Origin: JACWAE01 sp963847595
GTDB lineage: Bacteria > Chloroflexota > Dehalococcoidia > SZUA-161
Length of the DNA stretch: 64,000 nt
Reading direction: 5' to 3'
NCBI GenBank assembly: GCA_963847595.1
Contig: CAWKAJ010000003.1
Span: forward strand, 62,001-126,000
Positions 6,337-14,500 of the stretch are shown piece after piece. A program made the position numbers and the translations under genes. The notes below the pieces were generated by a model, which saw only the letters and a list, made by a program, of their open reading frames with translations, did no database searches and was not told where the DNA came from. Within the stretch, counting starts at the first letter, position 1. The number at the start of each line of letters is the position of its first letter.

Positions 6337-8769
6337 ATGGCCAGGAAGCTGACTGCCAGAGAGGTGAGAAGAGTCTGTAACCCGAATACCCTGGGCTTTG
6401 AGAGCACGGAGGGCTTAAAGCCTGTGCAGACTATCATCGGGCAAAGCCGCGCCCTTCAGGCCCTTCAGTTTGGCCTCGGTATACAGAATTCGGGTTTCAA
6501 TATCTACGCTGCAGGTTTGCCGGGCACAGGGAAAAGCACGGCCATCGTCGCCTTCCTCGAAGCTGTGGCTCGTGAGAAGGATGTCCCCCCGGACTGGTGC
6601 TATGTCCACAACTTCAAGGACTCCTATACGCCGAAGGCCCTCAGGCTAAAGGCTGGCATGGGGAGCCAGTTCCAGAAAGATATGAAGAAGTTCATCGAGA
6701 CTGCTCAGACTGAGATACGGAAGGCATTTGAAAGCGAGGACTATATTAAGCGGCGGGATGCCATCGCTCACACTTTCAATGAAAAAAGAGAGGCAATCTT
6801 CAACCAGCTCAACCAGATGGCCCATGACAAGGGTTTTGCCATTCAGACATCAGCTATGGGCGTGATACTTATACCTATCATCGAGGGCAAGCCTCTCTCC
6901 GAGCAGGATATGTTGGCCCTCAATCCCAAAGAGAAGGAGAGGTTAGGCAAGCTGCGCGAGGAAGTCCAGGAGCAGATCAAGGATGCCATGTCCCAGATGA
7001 GAAATTGGGACCGGGAGGGTAGTGAGCAGGTCGAGAAAATGGACGAGGATGTGGTGAAGTTTGTCGTGGGAGCGCCCATAGAGGACTTGACTAAGAAATA
7101 TGGTCAGGACAACACCGATGTAGCCGAATACCTGAAGGCGGTGCAGCAAGATATCGTCGAGAACAAGGCCGTCTTCCGCGCACCGCCCGAGGCAGACGCA
7201 GTCAATCCTTTCGCCAGGCTGGCAGCAGCGCAGTCCTTCAGGAAATACGAGGTGAATGTGCTGGTTGACAACTCGGGCCTGAAAGGAGCACCGGTCGTCA
7301 TAGAGACCAACCCTACCTTCAATAATTTGATGGGGCGTCTTGAGAAAGAGGCATACTTCGGCGCTATCTCAGGCGATTTCACTATGATCCGCCCCGGCTC
7401 CCTGCACAAGGCTAACGGCGGCTATCTGGTGGTCAGGATAGATGATATACTGCGTAACCTCATGTCGTGGGACAGCCTAAAGCGTTCCCTCAGAGAGAAA
7501 AAGATCATCATAGAGGACCTGGCCGAGCGCTTCGGATTCATCAGCATGAAAAGCATATTGCCCGAGCCCATACCCCTGAGTATTAAGGTGGTGGTCATCG
7601 GCGAAAATCTGTATTACCAATTGCTCTACAGCCTCGACCGCGAGTTCCCCGAGCTTTTCAAAGTCAAGGCCGATTTCGATAGCCGGATGGACCTGAATGC
7701 CGAGAACCTGAAACAGTACAATAGCACGCTCTGTGCCGTCTGCGGCAAGGAGAGCCTCCGCCACATGGATAATAAGGCTGTAGCCAAAATCATCGAGCAC
7801 AGCTCCCGTCTCGCCGAGGACCAGAAGAAGCTATCCACAAGGTTCGCGGAGATAGCCGATATCATCAGAGAGGCCAGCTACTGGGCAGGTGCGGAAGGCG
7901 AGAGGCTGATTGGCGGCGCTCATATCTCCAAGGCGATTGAGCAGAATGAATATCGCTCGAATCTTATCCATGAACGTATCAAGGAGATGATAGAGCGCGG
8001 CATTCTGAGGATAGATACGGATGGCAAAGCAGTGGGGCAGGTGAACGGCCTCTCCATAATTGCCCTGGGCGATATCAACTTCGGCAGGCCCTGCCGTATC
8101 ACCGCCAGCATAGCTGCCGGCCGCGAGGGGCTCATGGACATCGAGCGGGAGGCTAAGCTGGGCGGGCCAATTCATACCAAAGGCGTGCTCATCCTCAGCG
8201 GCCTTATGGCGGAACGCTATGCCATCAGTATACCGCTTTCCCTCAATGCCCGCCTCGTTTTCGAGCAGAGCTACGAGGAAGTGGAGGGAGATAGCGCATC
8301 CAGCGCCGAGTTCTATGTGCTTCTGTCCGCCCTGGCGGATGCCCCTATCAAGCAGGGCATTGCTGTTACCGGCTCCATCGACCAGAAGGGCGATGTACAG
8401 GCCATCGGCGGAGTGAACCAGAAAATCGAGGGCTTCTACGAAGTGTGCAAGGCCAAAGGCCTGACCGGCAAGCAGGGTGTCATTATCCCTGAGAGCAATG
8501 TGGAGAACCTGATGCTCAAGGAAGAGGTGGTGGAGGCCATAAAGAAGGGCAAATTCACAGTGTACAGCGTGAAAAATGTAGACGAGGGCATAGAGATACT
8601 CACCGGCATCAAAGCGGGCAAGCGACTCAAGAGCGGCAAGTTCCAGAAGGACTCAATCAACGGTCGTGTTCAAGAGCGTCTGGAGCAGCTTGCCAAGGGT
8701 ATGAAAGAGTTCGAGAAAAAGGAAGAGCCGAAAAAGAAAGACGCAGCAAACAATAACAAGTCATCCTGA
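6337..8769 (+). CDS. Lon-like ATP-dependent protease (AAA_32/YcbZ-LonH type)
   Basis: An 810-residue protein with a Walker A GLPGTGKST at residues 60-68, a long charged helical insertion (~100-260), the AAA lid region and a C-terminal S16 protease domain. The catalytic dyad is Ser653 in EGDSASSAEF and Lys696 in GGVNQKIEGF. The Walker B segment (GGYLVVRIDDIL) is atypical for classical Lon but usual in this subfamily, and the Lon N-terminal substrate domain is absent. It should degrade damaged or regulatory proteins in the cytoplasm. It is monocistronic, with its own promoter (6242-6277) and a 13-bp hairpin (8800-8829) downstream. The lysine-rich tail (KKEEPKKKD) may be flexible. Confidence 0.9.
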   Translation: MARKLTAREVRRVCNPNTLGFESTEGLKPVQTIIGQSRALQALQFGLGIQNSGFNIYAAGLPGTGKSTAIVAFLEAVAREKDVPPDWCYVHNFKDSYTPKALRLKAGMGSQFQKDMKKFIETAQTEIRKAFESEDYIKRRDAIAHTFNEKREAIFNQLNQMAHDKGFAIQTSAMGVILIPIIEGKPLSEQDMLALNPKEKERLGKLREEVQEQIKDAMSQMRNWDREGSEQVEKMDEDVVKFVVGAPIEDLTKKYGQDNTDVAEYLKAVQQDIVENKAVFRAPPEADAVNPFARLAAAQSFRKYEVNVLVDNSGLKGAPVVIETNPTFNNLMGRLEKEAYFGAISGDFTMIRPGSLHKANGGYLVVRIDDILRNLMSWDSLKRSLREKKIIIEDLAERFGFISMKSILPEPIPLSIKVVVIGENLYYQLLYSLDREFPELFKVKADFDSRMDLNAENLKQYNSTLCAVCGKESLRHMDNKAVAKIIEHSSRLAEDQKKLSTRFAEIADIIREASYWAGAEGERLIGGAHISKAIEQNEYRSNLIHERIKEMIERGILRIDTDGKAVGQVNGLSIIALGDINFGRPCRITASIAAGREGLMDIEREAKLGGPIHTKGVLILSGLMAERYAISIPLSLNARLVFEQSYEEVEGDSASSAEFYVLLSALADAPIKQGIAVTGSIDQKGDVQAIGGVNQKIEGFYEVCKAKGLTGKQGVIIPESNVENLMLKEEVVEAIKKGKFTVYSVKNVDEGIEILTGIKAGKRLKSGKFQKDSINGRVQERLEQLAKGMKEFEKKEEPKKKDAANNNKSS

Positions 8770-8799
8770 CAAAGGCGTTTCCCATTGATTGGGGGATTT

Positions 8800-8829
8800 G
8801 TGGGCGACCCGCTGAGGCGGGTCGCCCAC
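8800..8829. terminator. 13-bp GC-rich hairpin downstream of the protease
   Basis: GTGGGCGACCCGC (8800-8812) pairs perfectly with GCGGGTCGCCCAC (8817-8829) over a TGAG loop. A weak T-rich stretch (TTCGTTTTG) follows. It may stop transcription before the DUF134 promoter at 8896. Its GGGCGACC arms also resemble the dispersed palindromes elsewhere in the window, so it may be a repeat that serves as terminator. Confidence 0.55.
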
Positions 8830-8895
8830 CTTCGTTTTGAGGGGCTCTCTAGGGAACGACCGAAAGCATAACCGCAAGTCCTCGGACTAAGGGTG

Positions 8896-8924
8896 TTGAC
8901 AACTGAGCCTCAATGACTTAAAAT
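8896..8924 (+). promoter_or_regulatory. sigma-70-type promoter for the DUF134 gene
   Basis: TTGACA at 8896-8901 is a perfect -35 hexamer. TAAAAT at 8919-8924 is a five-of-six -10, at the ideal 17-bp spacing. Transcription should begin near 8931, inside the inverted repeat at 8927-8946, giving an mRNA with a very short leader. This is the best-matching promoter in the window and probably drives the DUF134/NADH-oxidase/NifX/Mrp/NifU run. Confidence 0.8.
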
Positions 8925-8926
8925 TA

Positions 8927-8946
8927 TTATGAATAAGGATTCATAA
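8927..8946. promoter_or_regulatory. inverted repeat over the transcription start and ribosome site, candidate operator
   Basis: TTATGAAT (8927-8934) and ATTCATAA (8939-8946) are exact reverse complements around AAGG. The repeat starts 3 bp after the -10 box and ends 2 bp before the ATG at 8949. The Shine-Dalgarno AAGGA lies in its centre. A protein bound here would block both transcription start and translation. The DNA-binding DUF134 protein encoded immediately downstream is the obvious candidate for autoregulation (inference). Confidence 0.6.
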
Positions 8947-8948
8947 CG

Positions 8949-9443
8949 ATGGCCAGACCAAGAGCATGCAGATGCGTGGGCTTCCTTCCTGATATAGTTT
9001 ATTTCAAGCCCAGGGGAATACCTCTCGTTGACTTGGAAGAGGTCTGCCTTCTGGTAGAGGAGTTGGAAGCTCTCCGCTTGAAGGACGCTGAACGTTTAGG
9101 GCAGGAAGAATGCGGCCGCTTGATGAATATTTCTCAGCCAACGTTCCATCGTGTTCTTGAATCTGCGCGGAGGAAGGTAGCCGAAGCTTTAATCCAGGGC
9201 AAGGCTATTCGAATAGAAGGGGGTGATTTTGAAATGGCAGAGCGAAAGTTTTCCTGCCGAAGCTGTGGGCACTCTTGGGAAGTTCCCTTCTGCACGGGGC
9301 AAAGGGGTATAGATATGACCTGCCCTAAGTGTGAGAGCCGCGATATCCACCGCACCGGCCAGGGTGGGTCCGGTCTTGGGAATAGACAGTGTAGACGACA
9401 ACGTGGGAAAGCCCAATCGGAACCAGGAGTCGCAGGTAAATAA
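8949..9443 (+). CDS. DUF134 (UPF0251) DNA-binding protein with a zinc-ribbon tail
   Basis: A 164-residue protein. The N terminus (MARPRACRCVGFLPDIVYFKP) is typical of DUF134. A sigma-70-region-4-like helix-turn-helix follows (ERLGQEECGRLMNISQPTFHRVLESARRKVAEAL, residues ~48-82). The C-terminal half has a Cys knuckle pair (CRSCGHSW and CPKCESRD). The family often neighbours NifX/Mrp-type genes in anaerobes, as here, and is thought to be regulatory. The promoter and operator candidate directly upstream support autoregulation. The flavoprotein gene starts 26 bp after the stop codon. Confidence 0.88.
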   Translation: MARPRACRCVGFLPDIVYFKPRGIPLVDLEEVCLLVEELEALRLKDAERLGQEECGRLMNISQPTFHRVLESARRKVAEALIQGKAIRIEGGDFEMAERKFSCRSCGHSWEVPFCTGQRGIDMTCPKCESRDIHRTGQGGSGLGNRQCRRQRGKAQSEPGVAGK

Positions 9444-9469
9444 CAAATAATCTCGTGGAGGTGATGATG

Positions 9470-10801
9470 ATGGAGAAGAAACATGTCGTAATAATAGGCG
9501 GTAGCGCCGCTGGAGCTGTGGCGTCCAGGGTTGCCCGCCGGCATCCCATGGTGGGGAAGGTGACTGTAATTCGCAAGGAGGCCCGGGCGCTCGTCCCCTG
9601 CGGCATACCATACATATTCGGCACTCTGGGCAGCGTGGACAAGGATCTTATGCCTGATGCTACGCTGGGTGGCTCGGAAATTATCGTGGATGAGGTCACT
9701 TCGATTGATCGCAAAAACAAAACAGTCAGCACCGCAGGAGCAAAGACTATAGGCTACGATAAACTCTTGTTGTGCACTGGCTCAAGGCCTGTGATACCGC
9801 CTATACCGGGCCTTGAAAAAGCAAACGTCTTTACAGTCTGGAAAGACGCTGATTACCTTCAAAAGCTTATGGAAGCTTTGAAAGGCGCCAAAAGCGTGGT
9901 GGTCATCGGCGGCGGATTCATCGGTGTAGAGTTCGCCGATGAGTGCCGCAAGCGGGGCCTGGAGGTCACCCTGGTAGAGCTGTTGCCACACTGTCTTCAG
10001 TTGGTTTGCGATGACCCGCTATGTATAGACGCTGAAAGTGCTCTTAAGAAGCAGGGAGTGCGGGTAATCACTGGCGATGCAGTGCAGTCTATAGCTGGCA
10101 ACGGCAAGGTGGAGTATGTACACCTTAAGAGTGGAGAACGGGTGAAGGCGGATACCGTGGTGGTGGGCATAGGCGCAGCACCCAACACAGAACTGGCTCA
10201 GAAGGCTGGATTGCAGATGGGGGAAAAGGGCGGCATAAAGGTGGATGAGTATATGAGGACATCCGACCCTGATATATTCGCTGCCGGCGATTGTGCGGAG
10301 AAGTACTCCTTCTTCAATGGCAAACCAGTAGCATTACGTCTTGCTTCCATAGCTACCAGGGAGGCCAAGCTTGCGGTCATGAACCTGTTTGAGCCAAAGA
10401 TAAAGAACACAGGGACTATGGGGGCTTTCTCCACCACAATCGGGGATACAGCCATAGCGGTTGCCGGGCTTACAGAAAGGGCCGCTCATGAAGAAGGCTT
10501 TGACTTCGTAGTTGGAGAGGCTAGCGCAGTGGACAAGCATCCCGGCTCGATGCCCAATGCTAGGGAGGTGAAGGTCAAACTCCTCTTTGATAGGAGTTCC
10601 AGGAAGATACTGGGCGGGCAAGCGTGCGGAGGACCGACCACTGGTGAAATAGCAAATGTCATAGCAACTCTAATAGCCGGCGGTATGACTGCTGAACAGG
10701 TGGCCACCTTCCAGATTGGCACGCACCCTATTCTCACCGCCTCGCCTATAGTGTATCAGATAACAAACGCTGCTGACCAGGCTCTGGCTAAGATGTCGTG
10801 A
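9470..10801 (+). CDS. NADH oxidase / CoA-disulfide-reductase-like flavoprotein
   Basis: A 443-residue protein of the class III pyridine-nucleotide-disulfide reductases. It has the FAD dinucleotide fold (VVIIGGSAAGAVASR), one redox Cys at residue 44 in LVPCGIPY, the NADH fold (VVVIGGGFIGVEFADE), the second FAD motif (TSDPDIFAAGDCAE) and the dimerisation domain. Relatives reduce O2, CoA disulfide or polysulfide with NAD(P)H, and the single Cys fits this. GTG at 9455 could open the frame, but GGAGGTG at 9457-9463 is a Shine-Dalgarno that places the start at the ATGs 9467/9470. Its neighbours are Fe-S/cofactor proteins, so a role in redox protection or sulfur handling is likely. Confidence 0.88.
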   Translation: MEKKHVVIIGGSAAGAVASRVARRHPMVGKVTVIRKEARALVPCGIPYIFGTLGSVDKDLMPDATLGGSEIIVDEVTSIDRKNKTVSTAGAKTIGYDKLLLCTGSRPVIPPIPGLEKANVFTVWKDADYLQKLMEALKGAKSVVVIGGGFIGVEFADECRKRGLEVTLVELLPHCLQLVCDDPLCIDAESALKKQGVRVITGDAVQSIAGNGKVEYVHLKSGERVKADTVVVGIGAAPNTELAQKAGLQMGEKGGIKVDEYMRTSDPDIFAAGDCAEKYSFFNGKPVALRLASIATREAKLAVMNLFEPKIKNTGTMGAFSTTIGDTAIAVAGLTERAAHEEGFDFVVGEASAVDKHPGSMPNAREVKVKLLFDRSSRKILGGQACGGPTTGEIANVIATLIAGGMTAEQVATFQIGTHPILTASPIVYQITNAADQALAKMS

Positions 10802-10899
10802 GGACGATTTTAATTGCTGTTTGCTTGGTCAGATCTTTTGTAAAGGCGGGACGGGCATATGGCATGGAGTTTAACTAAACAATTCGAGAGGAGAATAAA

Positions 10900-11298
10900 A
10901 TGAAGATAGCTGCTGTATCAGACGATGGCTTGAACATCAGCCAACACTTTGGGAGAGCGCCTTACTACGTGGTGCTTACTGTGGAGGAAGGAAAGATTCT
11001 GGATAGAGAGAAGAGGCCTAAAACCGGGCATCATGACTTCGCTGCCAGTGAGCATGCTCATATCGCCGTTGGAGGGCGACATGGTTGTGATGCCGGCTCC
11101 GAGCCTCGGCATGCCAGCATGGCTGAAACCATAGCAGATTGCCAGGTGCTGCTGGCAGGAGGCATGGGCTGGGGCGCCTATGAGAGCATGAAGAGCCGTA
11201 ATATCGAGACTATCGTTACAGATGTGGAAAATATAGATAAGGCGGTAGAGCTCTATATAAAGGGTGAATTGCCTAACTTGGTGGACCGATTGCATTAA
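10900..11298 (+). CDS. NifX/NifB-type dinitrogenase iron-molybdenum cofactor-binding protein
   Basis: A 132-residue single-domain protein of the NifX/NifY/VnfX fold. It starts MKIAAVSDDGLNISQHFGRAPYYVV, where QHFGRA is the family signature, and has a GGMGWGAYESMKSRNI motif. A His-rich middle insert (SEHAHIAVGGRHGCDAG) could bind metal. In nitrogen fixers the fold carries FeMo-co precursors. No nitrogenase genes are present here, and in such anaerobes the family accompanies Mrp/DUF134 with an undefined Fe-S or metal role. Shine-Dalgarno GAGAGGAG precedes the ATG. The Mrp gene follows. Confidence 0.85.
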   Translation: MKIAAVSDDGLNISQHFGRAPYYVVLTVEEGKILDREKRPKTGHHDFAASEHAHIAVGGRHGCDAGSEPRHASMAETIADCQVLLAGGMGWGAYESMKSRNIETIVTDVENIDKAVELYIKGELPNLVDRLH

Positions 11299-11380
11299 TG
11301 CAGGCGGCGATTCCATTCGCTATAATGATTCGGTGCCGGGCAGACAGAGTTACCGGCATAATTATGCTGGAGGAAAGCCT

Positions 11381-12388
11381 TTGACAATCGAAGAACAGAT
11401 AAAAGAAAACCTTGAAGATGTACTTGTGCCCGGGGCGATGCGCAGCCTGACTAAACTCAACCTGGTCCGCAATATCTCAGTCTCCGACGGCAAGGCAGGC
11501 ATCAGTCTCGCCTCCACGGCGCTCAGCCCGGAGTCTCAAGACTGGCTCAAAGCCAAGGTGGGTGATACCGCCAAAGGGATACCGGGAATAAAGAAGGCCA
11601 CCATAGATTTCGTCGAGGCTACGCCCAAAGAGCTCAACGAAGTCAAACATCTGGTCGCCATTATGAGCGGCAAAGGCGGTGTGGGCAAGTCCCTGGTGAC
11701 CAGCCTTATCGGGGTTTCCCTGGCCCGTCGTGGCTACGAGGTAGGCATTCTCGACGCCGACATCACCGGTCCCAGCATACCCCGGATGTTCGGCATAGAC
11801 AGCCGCCCTGCCGGCAGCGATAGTGGAATCATACCTGTGCTGTCACATCTGGGTATCGGCATAATGTCCATCAACCTTCTTCTGCCCAATGAGGATGACG
11901 CAGTCATCTGGCGAGGCCCTCTTATCGCCAAGACCATCACCCAGTTCTGGGAGGACGTGCTCTGGGGCAAGCTCGACTACCTCTTGGTTGACCTGCCGCC
12001 GGGGACCGCCGATGCCCCGCTGACCGTAATGCAGATGCTGCCTCTCTCGGGCGTGGTCGTAGTCTTCAGTCCCCAGGAGCTGGCAGCCATGGTAGTGAGG
12101 AAAGCGGTGCAGATGGCTCAAAAAATGAACATCCCCATAATAGGTGTTGTGGAGAATATGAGCTACTTCCTGCTGCCCGATAGCGGGAAGCGGATAGAGC
12201 TTTTCGGCAAGAGCAAAGGTGATGAGATGGCGAAGGCAGCGGGCGCTCCGCTTTTGGGGCAGATTCCCATAGACCCCGACCTGGCGCGGCTCTGTGACGA
12301 GGGCAGTATTGAGCGCTACGACTCCGCAGTGCTTAACACCCTGGCCGATGCCTTCCTGAAGGCGATGTCGGCTAAAGGTGAGAAATAG
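11381..12388 (+). CDS. mrp: Mrp/NBP35-family P-loop ATPase with MIP18 domain, lacking the CxxC
   Basis: 335 residues from the TTG at 11381, which has GGAGG 7 nt upstream; the longer open frame from 11264 overlaps the NifX gene without a ribosome site. Residues ~3-78 form a MIP18/DUF59 domain. The deviant Walker A SGKGGVGKS is at 96-104 and DLPPGTADAP is the switch region. Mrp proteins act as Fe-S cluster carriers. The usual CxxC after ENMSYF is here L265-P-D-S268 (YFLLPDSGK), so the bridging-cluster ligands are missing. It may therefore be an ATPase with another role or use other ligands. It lies upstream of the NifU-like gene. Confidence 0.9.
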   Translation: MTIEEQIKENLEDVLVPGAMRSLTKLNLVRNISVSDGKAGISLASTALSPESQDWLKAKVGDTAKGIPGIKKATIDFVEATPKELNEVKHLVAIMSGKGGVGKSLVTSLIGVSLARRGYEVGILDADITGPSIPRMFGIDSRPAGSDSGIIPVLSHLGIGIMSINLLLPNEDDAVIWRGPLIAKTITQFWEDVLWGKLDYLLVDLPPGTADAPLTVMQMLPLSGVVVVFSPQELAAMVVRKAVQMAQKMNIPIIGVVENMSYFLLPDSGKRIELFGKSKGDEMAKAAGAPLLGQIPIDPDLARLCDEGSIERYDSAVLNTLADAFLKAMSAKGEK

Positions 12389-12399
12389 GAAGGAAGCCG

Positions 12400-12485
12400 T
12401 AGGGGCGAGATTTCCTCGTCCTCCCTCTCCCTTGACGGGAGAGGCAAGAGCCTGTCCTGAGCCTGTCGAAGGATGAGGGTGAAAG
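12400..12485. repeat. repeat-derived spacer between mrp and the NifU-like gene
   Basis: The spacer starts with TAGGGGCGAG, as in the dispersed palindromes. It contains the hairpin CCTCTCCC (12424-12431)/GGGAGAGG (12437-12444) with loop TTGAC, then TGTCCTGAGCCTGTCGAAGG at about 12453-12472. The last motif also appears, inverted, at 57590-57653. The block looks like stacked pieces of intergenic repeats. The hairpin could also reduce read-through. Confidence 0.55.
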
Positions 12486-12513
12486 ACTTGTCCTTCTTAA
12501 TTAAGAGATTAAC

Positions 12514-12945
12514 ATGGTAGACGAGCCGCAAAAGCAAGACTTCACAGGTTTCAGTCAAACAGTTATAGACCACGCTCGGAACCCCAGGAACGTGGGCACC
12601 ATCCCCAATCCCGATGGCTATGCCAGCGCCGTCGGCTCCTGCGGGGACATCATGGAGATATGGCTCAGGATAAAGGGAGACAGAATCCAGAGTATTGCCT
12701 TCTCCACCACTGGCTGCGGCCCTACAGTCGCTGCCCTGAGCCTGGTCACCGAGCTTGCCAAGGGTAAGACCATAGCCGAGGCCAGGAAAATCACGCCGGA
12801 GTATGTACTGGATGTCCTGGGGGGACTGCCCGAGGAAAACATTGAATGTGCTGTTCTCTCCGTAACAATACTGAGGGAAGCTATCAGGGACTATCTCGCC
12901 TTCAAGAACGAACCCTGGAAAAGAATGTATCGGCAGCAATACTGA
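12514..12945 (+). CDS. NifU/IscU-like iron-sulfur scaffold
   Basis: A 143-residue protein matching the IscU/NifU N-terminal scaffold. The three cluster-ligand cysteines are present: Cys43 in GSCGD (with the conserved Asp45 that promotes cluster release), Cys68 in TTGCGP and Cys112 in NIECAVLS. The residue before the last Cys is Glu instead of the His of IscU. The family assembles [2Fe-2S]/[4Fe-4S] clusters using sulfur from a cysteine desulfurase; none is encoded in the window. Its place after Mrp and NifX-like proteins supports an Fe-S cluster assembly module. Confidence 0.9.
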   Translation: MVDEPQKQDFTGFSQTVIDHARNPRNVGTIPNPDGYASAVGSCGDIMEIWLRIKGDRIQSIAFSTTGCGPTVAALSLVTELAKGKTIAEARKITPEYVLDVLGGLPEENIECAVLSVTILREAIRDYLAFKNEPWKRMYRQQY

Positions 12946-12957
12946 AAAGAGGCCAAA

Positions 12958-13248
12958 TTGGCAACCCGAATCGAGCTTACCCCCACCCTGGACCTCTGCA
13001 TCGAGGGCACCGCCAGACAGGAATACAAGAAGAGTGCCGATGAGTACATGCAGAAGGGTCAGAAAGACAGGAAGCTCGAAGCGAGGATAGAGCTGCTCAG
13101 GATGTTTCTCGAGACTATGGATTTTCGAAAACTGCGAGCCGAAAGCGAGAAGCACCTGATAGAAGGCAAAAAGGTCGAGTTTATTTTGACCTCGGAAAAA
13201 GGAAAGCCCAAGTACGAAATGAAAATCGAGGTGGTGAGACCTACTTGA
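12958..13248 (+). CDS. small conserved-looking protein of unknown function
   Basis: 96 residues from a TTG start with AAAGAGG 4 nt upstream; the next in-frame Met is ~30 residues in. The gene starts only 12 bp after the NifU-like stop, so it is probably co-transcribed. The sequence is basic and predicted helical in the middle (RKLEARIELLRMFLETMDF), with beta-like ends (VEFILTSEKGK, YEMKIEVVRP). No Cys pair or membrane segment is present. I do not recognise the family. Its 3' end overlaps the convergent serS gene by 8 bp. Confidence 0.65.
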   Translation: MATRIELTPTLDLCIEGTARQEYKKSADEYMQKGQKDRKLEARIELLRMFLETMDFRKLRAESEKHLIEGKKVEFILTSEKGKPKYEMKIEVVRPT

Positions 13249-14500
13249 TTACGTCTACTCCCACAAAGGGTCGCAACACCTCAGGCACTACGACACTGCC
13301 ATCGGGCTGCTGATAATTCTCCAGCACGGAGATAAGGATGCGGGGCAAAGCCAGCCCCGAGCCATTGAGAGTATGCACGAACTCGGGCTTGGCATTGGGC
13401 TGGGGGCGGTAGCGTATATTTGCCCTGCGGCCCTGGAAATCGCCGCAATTGCTGCATGAGCTTACCTCGAGCCACTCTGCGCAGCCGGGCGCCCACGTCT
13501 CGATGTCGTAGGACTTGGTAGCTGCGAACCCCAGGTCGCCGCTGCAAAGCTGGATTACCCGATAAGTGAGTCCCAGCTTTTCGCATACTTCCGAGGCATC
13601 CCTGACCATTTTCTCAAGCTCTTCATCCGACTTCTCAGCTTCGACGAACTTGTATAGCTCTACCTTGTCGAATTGATGCCCTCTCTTGATTCCGCGCGTA
13701 TCCTTGCCCGCAGACATCTTCTCGCGGCGGAAGCAGGCGGTATAGGCAACGTAGTAGAAAGGCAAGACGCCTGGTTCCAGTATTTCGTCTCGATGCAGAT
13801 TGGTCAGCGGTACCTCGGCGGTGGGCACGAACCACAAATCGTCCTCCTCATCGTGGTAGAGGTTGTCGGCGAACTTGGGCAAATTCCCCGACCCCACCAT
13901 GCACTCGCGCTTGACCATGTACGGCGGATAAATCTCCTTGTAACCATGCTCTCGCGTGTGGAGGTCGAGGAAAAAGGCGATAAGCGACCTCTGCAGCCGT
14001 GCTCCCAGCTCTTTGAGCACATAGAAGCGAGTGCCTGATATCTTGACCCCCCGCTCGAAATCTATTATGCCCAGCTTCGATCCGATATCCCAATGGGGGA
14101 GAGGGGTGAAATTGAATTCTCTAGGCTTGCCCCACTCCCTCACCACCACGTTGTCGTTTGAGTCCTTGCCTACGGGGACACTGGGGTGAACTAAGTTAGG
14201 GATGCGAAGCAATAGCTCGTTCAACTCCGCCTCTGCGTGCTCGACCTCAGCCTCGAGGGACTTGATGGAATCGCCTACCTCTCTCATCTCGGCGAGGAGC
14301 TCTGGCGGCTTCTCCTTCATCTTTGCGATATCCTTGCTGACCTGTTTCCTCCTTGCCCTGAGGCTCTCCGCCTCTTGAATCAGGCGGCGGCGTTCCTCAT
14401 CGATACGCAGGACTTCATCGAGACCCGAGGTCTCGCCGCGTTTGGTGAGGGACTCCCGCACAAGCTCCTGGTTTTGACGGATGAACTGAATACTAAGCAT
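13241..14500 (-). CDS. serS: seryl-tRNA synthetase
   Basis: 419 residues, the normal length for bacterial SerRS. The N-terminal antiparallel coiled-coil arm that grips the tRNA is visible at ~30-100 (EERRRLIQEAESLRARRKQ). The class II catalytic core includes motif 2 (FRREKMSAGKDTRGIKRGHQF) and motif 3 (NGSGLALPRILISVLENYQ). The enzyme charges tRNA-Ser in the cytoplasm. It is the last gene of greA-lysS-serS; its ATG overlaps the end of lysS by 8 bp, which implies translational coupling. Confidence 0.97.
   Translation of the reverse strand: MLSIQFIRQNQELVRESLTKRGETSGLDEVLRIDEERRRLIQEAESLRARRKQVSKDIAKMKEKPPELLAEMREVGDSIKSLEAEVEHAEAELNELLLRIPNLVHPSVPVGKDSNDNVVVREWGKPREFNFTPLPHWDIGSKLGIIDFERGVKISGTRFYVLKELGARLQRSLIAFFLDLHTREHGYKEIYPPYMVKRECMVGSGNLPKFADNLYHDEEDDLWFVPTAEVPLTNLHRDEILEPGVLPFYYVAYTACFRREKMSAGKDTRGIKRGHQFDKVELYKFVEAEKSDEELEKMVRDASEVCEKLGLTYRVIQLCSGDLGFAATKSYDIETWAPGCAEWLEVSSCSNCGDFQGRRANIRYRPQPNAKPEFVHTLNGSGLALPRILISVLENYQQPDGSVVVPEVLRPFVGVDVIK

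Noticed and set aside
11264..11380. Longer start for Mrp overlapping the NifX-like gene
   Set aside because: The region is not like any Mrp N terminus, and GGAGG precedes the TTG at 11381.
10900..12945. Nitrogen-fixation gene cluster
   Set aside because: NifX- and NifU-like proteins are present, but no nifHDK, nifE/N or nifB genes; the families also occur in non-fixing anaerobes.
12316..13155. 279-codon minus-strand frame opposite the NifU-like gene
   Set aside because: It lies antisense to clear coding sequence, crosses intergenic repeats and has no family signature.
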